The notes under the pieces are model-generated. The model did no database searches and was not told the origin of the DNA. It saw nothing but the letters and a program-made list of their open reading frames with translations. Source: Granulicella tundricola MP5ACTX9 (GTDB lineage: Bacteria; Acidobacteriota; Terriglobia; Terriglobales; Acidobacteriaceae). From it: a DNA stretch of 64,000 nucleotides. Of the stretch, positions 44,781 to 53,830 are shown piece after piece (position 1 is the stretch's first letter; each line of letters starts with the position of its first letter). The translations under genes were made by a program, and so were the position numbers. The DNA lies in NCBI RefSeq assembly GCF_000178975.2, contig NC_015064.1:2790001-2854000 (forward strand). The letters run 5' to 3'.

Positions 44781-46217
44781 TCAGACTCGCAGGGTAAACG
44801 AAAAAACAGAGCCTCTTCCCGGCTGACTGCTCACTTCGATCTTGCCTCCGTGGGCCTCTACGATCGTGCGGCAGATCGCCAGACCTAAACCAGTGCCTGA
44901 TGAACGTTGCTCTCGATTGCCGGAACGAAGGAATTTGTCGAAGATGAAAGATTGTTCTATCGGTTCAATGCCGATGCCTCGGTCCGCAATACTGCAGGTG
45001 ACGAAACGACCATCCTGCTCTGCGGTGATAAAGATCGGAGCGTCGTCTGGAGAGTATTTGGCTGCATTCTGAAGAAGTTTTGTAAGGAGCCGCCCGACCC
45101 AGATAGAGTCGGCCTGAACACTGGGAAGCCGGGGAGCAAGCGTGACTTGTACAGGATGCCCTTTGAGCACATCCTCGGCAGTCTGAATTGCGTCATTGAT
45201 CATTTCTTCCATGCTCTGGGGCACAAAGGTCATACGGAGTTCCTGCGTATCGAACTTTGCCATCTCCACCGCCTGTGCGACGAGGCGGCTGAGCCGGTTA
45301 CTTTCGCCCTGTACGGAGCCGAGAAGGGCACGAGACTCCGCAGGTTCAAGTCCCTGAGCCAGCAAACTATCCAGAGACCTATCAATGAAAGCCAATGGCG
45401 CCCCGAGTTCATGGGTGATCGAATCGAGCATGAGGGCCCGGAGGCGTTCGTTCTCCTTCGCAGCCTCAGTGCGAGAGACCTCATCGATGGCGTTCGATCG
45501 ATCAAGAGCGATCGATACAAGTCCTCCAAGGGCATCGAGGCTCTGATGGGAGAGAGTCAGGCCGCGAATGATCAGTATGCCCCTTGGACGAACCCCGCTA
45601 CGGAGAGGGATCATCGCCTCCTGTGCGCCTGCGGAAGAGATAATGCCGGGTGCGTGTGAAAGCTCCTTGAGAGCGTCTTCCGAAAGGTGTGGCGTCCAGT
45701 CGGATCCAAAACGATAGATCCGATTCCCGTCCAAGAGGAAGAAGAGCACCGCTTGTGCGCCGGTCGCAACCGCGACTGCATTGGGGACAGTCTTCGTAAG
45801 CTGAACAAACTCATCGGTTTGTAGTAACGCCCTGCTGAGGCGATATAAGATCTCAAGTTCCGCCTTGCTGGCTCGCGCTTCTTTGGATTCTTCCCGGATG
45901 CGTTCAGACATGCGGCTCGCAAAGATTGAAGTGATGAGGAAGACCAGTAGAGCAACAATGTTTTGAGGGTCAGAGATAATGAAGTGGCCGACCGGTGGCA
46001 GAAAAAAATAGTTATAGCATGCTCCGGCTGCGAAAGAGATGACCACTGCGTACCTCAATCCCCAGCGAGAGGCAAGAGAGTGGATAAACAGTAAAAGTGT
46101 CAGCGCTACCGTAGTAGGATTCACCTGGAGCACGACGTGGAAGAAGAAGACAATTCCTCCCAGGCCGATCGCAGCACTGAACCAGCGAGTGACGGAGATA
46201 ATCAGTTTCGAGTGCAC
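44781..46217 (-). CDS. KdpD C-terminal-type sensor histidine kinase
   Basis: The 478-aa protein has a DUF4118 four-helix membrane domain (about 10-100), a GAF-like domain (130-240), a phosphoacceptor motif SITHELGAPLAFID with His269, and an HATPase domain with NAAKYSPDDAP, DRGIGI and GTGLGL. It equals the C-terminal half of KdpD without the N-terminal cytosolic sensor. The H-box has Gly where Arg/Lys is usual (HELGAPL). It starts at GTG only 14 nt from the divergent KdpD-N gene. No response regulator is adjacent; the nearest is KdpE at 55929. Confidence 0.9.
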   Translation of the reverse strand: MHSKLIISVTRWFSAAIGLGGIVFFFHVVLQVNPTTVALTLLLFIHSLASRWGLRYAVVISFAAGACYNYFFLPPVGHFIISDPQNIVALLVFLITSIFASRMSERIREESKEARASKAELEILYRLSRALLQTDEFVQLTKTVPNAVAVATGAQAVLFFLLDGNRIYRFGSDWTPHLSEDALKELSHAPGIISSAGAQEAMIPLRSGVRPRGILIIRGLTLSHQSLDALGGLVSIALDRSNAIDEVSRTEAAKENERLRALMLDSITHELGAPLAFIDRSLDSLLAQGLEPAESRALLGSVQGESNRLSRLVAQAVEMAKFDTQELRMTFVPQSMEEMINDAIQTAEDVLKGHPVQVTLAPRLPSVQADSIWVGRLLTKLLQNAAKYSPDDAPIFITAEQDGRFVTCSIADRGIGIEPIEQSFIFDKFLRSGNREQRSSGTGLGLAICRTIVEAHGGKIEVSSQPGRGSVFSFTLRV

Positions 46218-46231
46218 CCCGAGATTCTACG

Positions 46232-47377
46232 ATGACAAGGGATAAATCCAATCCGAGAAAGCTGCCTGAGGACTGGCTGCAGAAGGCCGAAGCCGCGGAA
46301 AAGAAGCGTGGGTGCTTCAAGATCTTTCTTGGATATGCACCCGGCGTGGGTAAAACCTTCAGCATGCTGAGCGAGGGCGTGAGGCGCAAACAGCGCGGTG
46401 AGGATGTTGTCATCGGAGTCGTTGAGACCCACGGCAGAGCGGGGACTGCTGAGGTTGCAGACAAGCTGGAGAGGGTTCCGGTCAGAGAGGTCAATTACAA
46501 AGGCTCGCTGTTCACGGAGATGGACCTTGATAGAATCCTGGCCCGTAATCCGAAGGTGGCCCTCATCGATGAATTGGCTCATACCAATATTGAGGGGAGC
46601 CGTTTCAGCAAACGCTACGAAGACGTGTTCGCGCTGCTGGAAGCGAAGATCGACGTGGTGACTACGCTGAACGTTCAGCATATTGAGAGCTGCACGCCAA
46701 TCATCCAGTCGCTGACTGGGGTGACTGTCCGAGAGATGGTTCCTGACTGGGTGCTGGATCGCGCAGATGAAATTGTGATGAGTGATCTGTCCCCCGAGGC
46801 GCTTGCCACCAGGATGCGCCGTGGAGATATTTATCCACTCGATCGCACAGAGCGAGCGCTTTCCAACTTCTTTCGGAAGGGCAACTTGATCGCGCTGCGC
46901 GAAATGGCATTGCAGCGAGTTACCCGCGCCGTCGACCGGACCCTGGACGACTACGTAAAACTGAAGCAGTTAGGTGATCACTGGACTGTTGCCGAGAGAA
47001 TCGCGGTTTGCGTGAGTGCCAGCCCCGCGGCACGGGACTTGATCGCAAGAGGAGCGAGGCTGGCCAAAGGCATGGACGCAGAGCTGTTCGTTCTTCATCT
47101 TGATAATGGTCGGAACATAGCCGAAGCGGTCTCCCGGACTCTTGAGGACAACCTTCAATTTGCTGAGAACCTGGGGGCGTAGGTCGTTCATCTTAAGGGT
47201 ACGAACGTGGCTGAAGCGACCGCCCTCTTTGCGAAGGAGCATCGCATTACTCAAACCATCTTCGGCAGTTCCGCTCTGACTGGGCTGAAGAAGTACCTCT
47301 ATTTCTGGGAGATCGCTCGCTTCCGGTCTTTAGCTCCGCATGTCGATCTACACATTGTGACCCCGGAAACGCCCTAG
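46232..47377 (+). pseudogene. KdpD N-terminal sensor protein interrupted by an amber codon
   Basis: The reading frame has the KdpD N-domain: Walker A GYAPGVGKT (34-42), VVETHGRAGTAEVADKLE, DELAHTN, LNVQHIES and DRADEIVMSDLSPEAL. The universal-stress-protein domain starts near residue 250. A TAG at 47180-47182 stops it after NLGA. The same frame continues VVHLKGTNVAEATALFAKEH for about 64 codons to a TAG at 47375, giving the rest of the USP domain. Relatives have Glu here (GAEVV), so a single GAG-to-TAG change explains it. The truncated 316-aa form may still act. Confidence 0.8.
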
Positions 47378-47443
47378 TTGCCCGTGCGACAGAGTAAGAG
47401 GAGGAAGCAAGCAGTCTTCAGCTCACTCCCTCCACGAGCTACG

Positions 47444-50400
47444 TTAGAAGTCAATCCGGAGTGCGGCTTGACCGGTTCTATTGCCCGCACTCTCCGCCGT
47501 TTGAGGACCCGTGAGTTGACCAAAGAGCAAATTGTCGATCGCGGTAACAGGAGGGGCAAAGTTGGTGTGATTGAGTATGTTTGTGAAGGTGGTCTCGAAG
47601 CGGGCATGCACCCGTTCCGTGATGGCAAACCGCTTCGCAATACCCAGGCTCACGGTCGCCGTGCCAGGACCCTGGAGGATACCGACTCCTGCGTTTCCGA
47701 ACCGTCCTGCTCCGGCAGGGGTTGGTGAGAAAGCGGCAAGGTTGAAGTATTGAGCACGCGACTGACCCGTGTAGTAATGGTTCGATACCACGTCAGGCCG
47801 CAGTACCGCGCTACGGTTCACTACATTGGTGTTTGACTGGTCCGCTGAAGAGCTGATGCTTGGGGTGAGCCAAGGACCTGTTTCCAGCAGTGTGATTGTC
47901 GTCAGATCCCAGTTGCCGAAGATTGTATCAGTGAATCGGCTGGCATTCATATAGGCACGCCCCTTGCCGAATGGGAGTTGATAGACACCCGTCAGGAGGA
48001 CGCGATGACGCCGAGTGCCTTCCGTATTTCCTAGATCCTGTTTGATATGGAAGCGGTCTGCGATGGGAAGACCGTAGTTGACTTCTCCGGCGAACGCACT
48101 TGGAGCGTCTCCCTGATTGTCGGCAACATTCTTCGCAAAGGTGTAATTGGCATCGAAGTAGAGACCATGCTCAAGGCGATGCGTGGCTTCCAGTTCAAAG
48201 GCGTGATAGTTTGCCTCTCCAGCATTGAAGGTGCTGAGGAGCGTTGTCCAGTTCTGATAGGGTGCGCGGCTGTCGACGAAGGTACCTGCCGTCGTGCCGG
48301 AGTTGTAAGGAATCGTGCTTGCAGGAATCTGATTCAGATCCTCCGTCAGGTTGAGTCGATACGAGTGCATTCCGACGTAGCTCGCTCTCAGCGCAGTTGC
48401 CGCAGTGAGTTCACGCTCCACGGTCAGGTTCCACTGATTGGATTGGGGATCGCGAAAGTTAGGATCCACCCCCTGATCGAGACCGCCGCCGCCAAATACT
48501 GGCCCACTCATGCTCGAAGGTGCAGTGTTGGGAAAGCGAATCTGCGGAGTGTTTGCGCCAGCCGTGTTGGAATTCGAATAAGTGTGCAGATTTGAAGTCG
48601 GGTTGCCACTGTTATTGAACGAGAGCGGTCCGAGGTTCGTCATGGTGTAGATGCCGAAGCCGGCCCGCACCACTGTCTTCGTGTCATTGAAGGGGCGGTA
48701 CGCAATGGAGACACGAGGCTGGAAGTCGCCTTTGTACGTATTCCGCAGGCTCTGGGGCAAGCCGGCCTGACTCGCGGTGATGTACTTCGTGCAGGGTATT
48801 GAGGTGTTGTTCAGATTGCACGCGTTGAAGGATTGCTGAAAGGCCAGATTGGAAGAGGTGATGTTCTGGCTCGTCAGGTAGTTCGCCAGTGCGTCCGGCA
48901 CAACGATCGAATTGCTGCGTTGATCGAAGTTGGCAAGATTTCCGCCATCTTCCTTGAAGCCCGGCAGCACCTGCCAACGCAGGCCATAGCTGATCGTCAG
49001 GTGACTGTTGAGTTGGAACTCGTCCTGAGCGAAGAGACTGTACTGCGTGGCCGTTCCTCCGACGTCAGGGCTTGAGACGGCGAAGTTGAGAGTGGTTGGA
49101 GCGCCTTCAAGAAAATCACCGAAGGCATTTCCGGTGAAGGTCGGCTGAAAGACAAAGTTGCCGAAGTCATCCGAGGCAAACTGAGGAGCAAAGCTCTCCA
49201 GGTCGAAGTACCTTACGTGACGTATGTCGATGCCGCCCTTGAGGGTATGCTTGCCGATGGTGAGGGTGACATTGTCGCTGATCTGGGTCGTCTTAGATTG
49301 GGTTATACCGGCTTTGTCACGGCCAATCGGCGTGAAGTTCGTTCCAGCAGTGAAGTTGAAGGTGGGAAAGGCGTGGGTGAGGGGATGCTGGCTGATATCG
49401 ACGCCAGTTAGCCCAAGTTGCGTCAATGCGGTAGATCCTTGAATTGGGAAGTCTACGTTAGTCGACACATTCGTAAAACCGATACGGAACTCATTCAAAA
49501 GCTTTGGTGTGATGGTATAGGTGTGGGAAACGAGGAAGCTCCGGTTGTGAATGGAATCTTCATCGTCAGGCAGAAACGGATTTGCGAAGGAGGAAGTGAT
49601 GTTCTTTCTGCTAAACCGGGCGTAGACAGATTGTTTCGAGTTGATCGTCTGATCGACGCGTATGTCTGCACCGTCTGTTCTGGCCGGGGTGGCTTGAAAG
49701 TTTGTGTAATTGATGGTGCTGGCGCCGGTAACACCTGCGATGTTGGGCAGCGGGTAGTGGGCAAGCAATGCCTTTGCCGTTGGGCTGATGCTTGAGGCTG
49801 GAATGACCGGACCGCCGATGTCCGACAGGTCACCACTTCGTTCTGCTACAGTCGGCACCACAAACTGTTGAAGAACGGCCGTGCTGCGGCGATTGCCTTC
49901 GTAATCCGCGAAGAAGAACGTCTTGTTATGCCCGTTGTAAAGACGGGGTATTGAGATTGGACCACTCAGAGAAAAACCAAACGTATTGAACTTCTTCGGA
50001 GCCTTTCCCGTGAACCCATATGGGTTGGCATCGAGCGCCTGATTCTGAAGATATTCGAAGACACTTCCGTGATAATCGTTTGTACCGTTCTTTGTCGTGA
50101 AGGTCACGTCTCCTATCTGTGAGAACTCGGCACTGTTATTGAAGGCCGTCACCTTGACCGCGGCGATACCCTCCTGCGATGGGTAAGCATCCTGCAGGGC
50201 TCCGTTCTGCCTTACGTTTGCTGTCGAGATGCCGTCCACCGAAAAATTAACCATCGACGAACTCGCACCCCCCAGCGCTATGTTGCCTGAACTGTCGGTC
50301 TGGACGTTCGGGGACAAAGCCAAGGCACCAAGTGGGCTGGTCGTTGTCGCTCGGTTGTTCAGTGGAAGCTGGGTCATCTGGATGTTTGTTTTCGAATCGC

Positions 50401-50917
50401 TGATCGTCCCGTTCTCTGTATTGATCTGATCGGCGGCGGCGCTTACTTCTACAGTCGTTGATTGGGCAGCAACGTTGAGGGTTGCGGCGAGGCGCAAATC
50501 CTGGCGGGCTTCCACGGAGATTCCGGATACGACCGTATCGGCGAAACCGTCGCGATGAGCCGTGAGCGTGTACTTGCCTGCCTTCACATTCTCAAAGGTA
50601 AAGTTGCCGGACGGATCAACATCCAAGGGACGGTCCGTGTTCTCATCCACGCTGTGCAAGGTGAGGTGAGCGCCGGGGATGGTCGCGCCAGTCGAGTCTT
50701 GAACAGTGCCCTTGATGCTGCCGAAAGTTGACTGCGCTAACAGCAAGGACGGAGTGCCACAAATCATGCTGCAGACGATGCCCACACTGATCACAGAGCG
50801 GGGAAAGCGATTGCGGTACATGTTCTTTGTGTTGTGTGGTGACGATGCCTCTTGTTGAGTGGGCGTGCCTTCCGCAGCGGCCTTCAGGTTATGAAATAGG
50901 CCTCTATGATGGTTCAT
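47444..50917 (-). CDS. TonB-dependent receptor, carboxypeptidase-regulatory-like type
   Basis: The 1157-aa outer-membrane protein is of the large Oar-like type abundant in Acidobacteria. A 60-residue N-terminus with a signal-like helix ends at SLLLAQ. A CarboxypepD_reg-like beta-sandwich follows (GSIKGTVQDSTGATIPGAHLTL, 65-150), then a plug (about 160-290, VNFSVDGISTANVRQNGA) and a long barrel ending in the aromatic-terminal ALRIDF. It would import large substrates, ligand unknown. The ATG at 50917 has an aaaggtg site. A degenerate copy of the proposed KdpE box lies 56 nt upstream. Confidence 0.9.
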   Translation of the reverse strand: MNHHRGLFHNLKAAAEGTPTQQEASSPHNTKNMYRNRFPRSVISVGIVCSMICGTPSLLLAQSTFGSIKGTVQDSTGATIPGAHLTLHSVDENTDRPLDVDPSGNFTFENVKAGKYTLTAHRDGFADTVVSGISVEARQDLRLAATLNVAAQSTTVEVSAAADQINTENGTISDSKTNIQMTQLPLNNRATTTSPLGALALSPNVQTDSSGNIALGGASSSMVNFSVDGISTANVRQNGALQDAYPSQEGIAAVKVTAFNNSAEFSQIGDVTFTTKNGTNDYHGSVFEYLQNQALDANPYGFTGKAPKKFNTFGFSLSGPISIPRLYNGHNKTFFFADYEGNRRSTAVLQQFVVPTVAERSGDLSDIGGPVIPASSISPTAKALLAHYPLPNIAGVTGASTINYTNFQATPARTDGADIRVDQTINSKQSVYARFSRKNITSSFANPFLPDDEDSIHNRSFLVSHTYTITPKLLNEFRIGFTNVSTNVDFPIQGSTALTQLGLTGVDISQHPLTHAFPTFNFTAGTNFTPIGRDKAGITQSKTTQISDNVTLTIGKHTLKGGIDIRHVRYFDLESFAPQFASDDFGNFVFQPTFTGNAFGDFLEGAPTTLNFAVSSPDVGGTATQYSLFAQDEFQLNSHLTISYGLRWQVLPGFKEDGGNLANFDQRSNSIVVPDALANYLTSQNITSSNLAFQQSFNACNLNNTSIPCTKYITASQAGLPQSLRNTYKGDFQPRVSIAYRPFNDTKTVVRAGFGIYTMTNLGPLSFNNSGNPTSNLHTYSNSNTAGANTPQIRFPNTAPSSMSGPVFGGGGLDQGVDPNFRDPQSNQWNLTVERELTAATALRASYVGMHSYRLNLTEDLNQIPASTIPYNSGTTAGTFVDSRAPYQNWTTLLSTFNAGEANYHAFELEATHRLEHGLYFDANYTFAKNVADNQGDAPSAFAGEVNYGLPIADRFHIKQDLGNTEGTRRHRVLLTGVYQLPFGKGRAYMNASRFTDTIFGNWDLTTITLLETGPWLTPSISSSADQSNTNVVNRSAVLRPDVVSNHYYTGQSRAQYFNLAAFSPTPAGAGRFGNAGVGILQGPGTATVSLGIAKRFAITERVHARFETTFTNILNHTNFAPPVTAIDNLLFGQLTGPQTAESAGNRTGQAALRIDF

Positions 50918-50972
50918 GTTTGATTCACCTTTATGTCGAAAACAACCGACACGCTCAGTGAATCGTGAAACT

Positions 50973-50988
50973 CATCAGTGAGGCATAA
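50973..50988 (-). promoter_or_regulatory. degenerate TTATG-N6-TGATG repeat upstream of the TonB receptor
   Basis: On the minus strand TTATG-CCTCAC-TGATG matches the kdp and porin boxes except for one base in the second half. It lies 56 nt before the receptor ATG. Confidence 0.4.
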
Positions 50989-51089
50989 GGCTTTTCAAAA
51001 AAATCTTACGTGTGGCAAATAGGCCATCGTTGCCTGGTACTTTCCATGCTTTAGAAACATTGAAGTCCAACGTGAGTTCCAGAGACAGG

Positions 51090-51106
51090 TCTGATGCGGC
51101 ATCAGA
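51090..51106. promoter_or_regulatory. perfect palindrome between kdpC and the TonB receptor
   Basis: The palindrome tctgatgc-g-gcatcaga lies in the 268-nt gap downstream of kdpC. No T-run follows in either direction, so an operator is more likely than a terminator. Nothing else recognisable lies in 50989-51185. Confidence 0.4.
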
Positions 51107-51185
51107 GCGCACGAGGTCTAATGCAGGGTACACACGATGATCCTGAAATCAACTCCGACTATTGCTGTCTCGAAGCGGGACGCGG

Positions 51186-51770
51186 TCAATGCTTCTGAGT
51201 TGAGTTTGCTGTGATTTCATCCAGGTTCAGGTTGAGTTCAAGGACGTTCACTCTCGGTTCACCGAGGAAACCGAACTGGCGTCCCTCAAGTTGGCGAGCT
51301 ACGGCCTGCTTTACGATGGCTTCATCGATATGCCGTTCCTTTGCGACGCGTGCAAGCTGAAAGTCAGCAGCAGCGGGAGTGATGTGTGGATCGAGCCCCG
51401 AGGCGGAAGCGGTGACCAGATCGATGGGAACCGTGGCGTCGGGTTGGCCAGCCTGCGCGGCGCTGGCATCAGCGCTGATCCGGTCAAGCAGTTTCTTGCT
51501 GGACGGTCCCAGGTTCGAGCCGCTCGAATTTGCTGCATCATAGCCTGAGCCTGCGGCAGAAGGCCTTGAATGAAAGTAAGTCGGCCCCGAGAAGCTTTGC
51601 CCCAGAATACGTGACCCTACAAGAACGCCGTTACGATGAATGAGCTGACCGTCGGCCTTGTCCTTGAAGAAGAGTTGGGCCGCACCCGTAACAACAGCCG
51701 GGTAGACCAGACCAAAGAGAAAGGTAGTGACGATCGTGAAGCGAAGTGCGATGAGCAGATTGCGACGCAT
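51186..51770 (-). CDS. kdpC: K+-transporting ATPase subunit C
   Basis: KdpC stabilises the KdpFABC complex and raises its ATP affinity. The 194-aa protein has one N-terminal helix (LLIALRFTIVTTFLFGLVYPAVVTG) and a periplasmic domain with SFSGPTYFHSRPSAAG-type sequence, YDAANSSGSNLGPSS and a C-terminal VNVLELNLNLDE. It follows kdpB by 11 nt and is the last gene of the operon. Confidence 0.97.
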   Translation of the reverse strand: MRRNLLIALRFTIVTTFLFGLVYPAVVTGAAQLFFKDKADGQLIHRNGVLVGSRILGQSFSGPTYFHSRPSAAGSGYDAANSSGSNLGPSSKKLLDRISADASAAQAGQPDATVPIDLVTASASGLDPHITPAAADFQLARVAKERHIDEAIVKQAVARQLEGRQFGFLGEPRVNVLELNLNLDEITANSTQKH

Positions 51771-51781
51771 GACGGGTGCCT

Positions 51782-53821
51782 TTATGCCAGGTGAATGGCG
51801 GTGATGAGGAGATCGATGAGCTTGATACCGAGGAAGGGTGCGATAAGACCGCCAACACCGTAGATGAGCAGGTTGCGGCGCAGTAAGGCTTCAGCGGACA
51901 TGGGCTTATAGCCGACACCGCGCAGGGCAAGCGGGATAAGACCGACAATGATGAGCGCATTGAAGATCACTGCCGAAAGAATTGCGGATTGAGGTGTCTT
52001 CAGATGCATGATGTTCAGAGCGTTAAGCACTGGAAAAGTAGCTGCAAACATCGCGGGCAGAATCGCGAAGTACTTTGCCACATCGTTTGCGATAGAGAAC
52101 GTCGTCAGGGCACCGCGTGTCATGAGGAGCTGCTTGCCTATTTCGACGATCTCAATGAGCTTGGTCGGATTGGAGTCGAGATCGACCATGTTGCCAGCTT
52201 CCTTGGCTGCCTGTGTGCCCGAGTTCATGGCGACTCCTACGTCTGCCTGGGCCAGAGCCGGCGCGTCATTGGTGCCGTCGCCTGTCATGGCCACGAGCTT
52301 GCCGTCAGCCTGCTCGCGGCGGATAAGGTCCATCTTGTCCTTCGGCTTGGCCTCGGCGAGGAAGTCATCCACACCTGCCTCGCGTGCGATTGCAGCGGCA
52401 GTGAGAGGATTGTCGCCGGTGATCATGATGGTCTTGATGCCCATGGCACGAAGCTGTGCGAAGCGCTCCTTCATGCCACCTTTCACGATGTCCTTGAGAT
52501 GAATCACACCGAGCGCACGTCCATTCTCTGCAACGACGAGAGGCGTGCCGCCAGCACGGGCGACTGTCTCCACCGCAGAGCGCACTTCATCGGGCATCGT
52601 GCCACCATACCCCTTGATGAAGGCAGCGATCGAATCGGTTGCGCCTTTGCGAATCGAGCGCCCTTCCATATCCACGCCGGACATACGGGTAAGAGCTGAG
52701 AATGGCACGAACTCTGCTTTGAGGTCTGCCAGTTCCCTACCCCGCAGACCATATTTTTCCTTTGCAAGAACGACGATGCTGCGACCCTCGGGAGTTTCAT
52801 CGGGAAGCGATGAGATCTGCGCGGCGTCTGCGAGTTGATCCTTGCTTACACCTGGAGCAGGGAGGAACTCCGATGCCTGACGATTGCCAAGAGTAATCGT
52901 CCCGGTCTTGTCCAGCAGAAGAGTGCTGACATCTCCAGCAGCCTCAACTGCACGTCCCGACATCGCCAGAACGTTGTATTGAACGAGCCGATCCATGCCG
53001 GCGATCCCGATGGCTGAGAGAAGGCCGCCAATGGTCGTTGGGATAAGGCATACCAAGAGAGAGATGAGAACGAAGACTGATTGAGGCGCATTCGAATAGA
53101 TCGCAATCGGCTGCAGGGTGACGACTGCGAGAAGAAAGATGATGGTGAGCCCGGCGAGCAAGATGTTGAGTGCAATCTCATTGGGCGTCTTTTGGCGTTC
53201 TGCACCTTCGACTAATGCGATCATGCGATCGAGGAAGGTTTCACCGGGATTTGAGGTGATGCGGACCTTGATCTGATCAGACAACACCCGCGTGCCGCCT
53301 GTGACGGCGGACCGATCTCCGCCTGCCTCACGAATCACCGGAGCGGATTCGCCGGTGATGGCGGATTCGTCAACGGAAGCAACACCTTCGATGACCTCTC
53401 CATCGCCTGGAATCATGCTGCCCGCAATGATGAGGCAAACATCCCCTGAGCGGAGATCAGAGCTGGCCACGTTTTCTGTTGTGCCATCGAGCTTGAAGCG
53501 TACGGCAGTCGTCTCAGACTTGGCTTTCCGAAGAGCATCAGCCTGAGCCTTGCCGCGTCCTTCTGCCATGGCCTCTGCGAAGTTAGCAAACAGGACAGTG
53601 AACCACAGCCAGAGGCTTATCTGGAGATCGAAGCGCAGCGAGTGGTGGCCGCCCATCAGGTTGCGCACAACGTAGATGGAGGTAATCACGCTACCGACTT
53701 CAACGACGAACATGACGGGATTCTTCATCATCATGCGCGGGTCTAGTTTGACGAAGGCATCCCCTAGTGCGCGACTGATGATCTTGCTATCCCAAAGAGA
53801 GCGCTTGCTGGTATTTGCCAT
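51782..53821 (-). CDS. kdpB: K+-transporting ATPase subunit B (P-type)
   Basis: KdpB hydrolyses ATP and drives potassium uptake. The 679-aa P-type ATPase has the phosphorylation motif [13 protein letters not shown] (Asp304), the actuator TGES (about 156-159), the nucleotide domain and the hinge [21 protein letters not shown]. Seven helices are visible, with [17 protein letters not shown] as the membrane GPTTI-like segment. The TGES serine used for inhibitory phosphorylation in E. coli is present. It lies 9 nt after kdpA. Confidence 0.98.
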   Translation of the reverse strand: MANTSKRSLWDSKIISRALGDAFVKLDPRMMMKNPVMFVVEVGSVITSIYVVRNLMGGHHSLRFDLQISLWLWFTVLFANFAEAMAEGRGKAQADALRKAKSETTAVRFKLDGTTENVASSDLRSGDVCLIIAGSMIPGDGEVIEGVASVDESAITGESAPVIREAGGDRSAVTGGTRVLSDQIKVRITSNPGETFLDRMIALVEGAERQKTPNEIALNILLAGLTIIFLLAVVTLQPIAIYSNAPQSVFVLISLLVCLIPTTIGGLLSAIGIAGMDRLVQYNVLAMSGRAVEAAGDVSTLLLDKTGTITLGNRQASEFLPAPGVSKDQLADAAQISSLPDETPEGRSIVVLAKEKYGLRGRELADLKAEFVPFSALTRMSGVDMEGRSIRKGATDSIAAFIKGYGGTMPDEVRSAVETVARAGGTPLVVAENGRALGVIHLKDIVKGGMKERFAQLRAMGIKTIMITGDNPLTAAAIAREAGVDDFLAEAKPKDKMDLIRREQADGKLVAMTGDGTNDAPALAQADVGVAMNSGTQAAKEAGNMVDLDSNPTKLIEIVEIGKQLLMTRGALTTFSIANDVAKYFAILPAMFAATFPVLNALNIMHLKTPQSAILSAVIFNALIIVGLIPLALRGVGYKPMSAEALLRRNLLIYGVGGLIAPFLGIKLIDLLITAIHLA

Positions 53822-53830
53822 GAGAGGTCC

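Noticed and set aside
46232..47377. Programmed stop-codon readthrough in the KdpD-N gene
   Set aside because: No recognisable readthrough context or pyrrolysine-type element was seen. A point mutation is the simpler reading.
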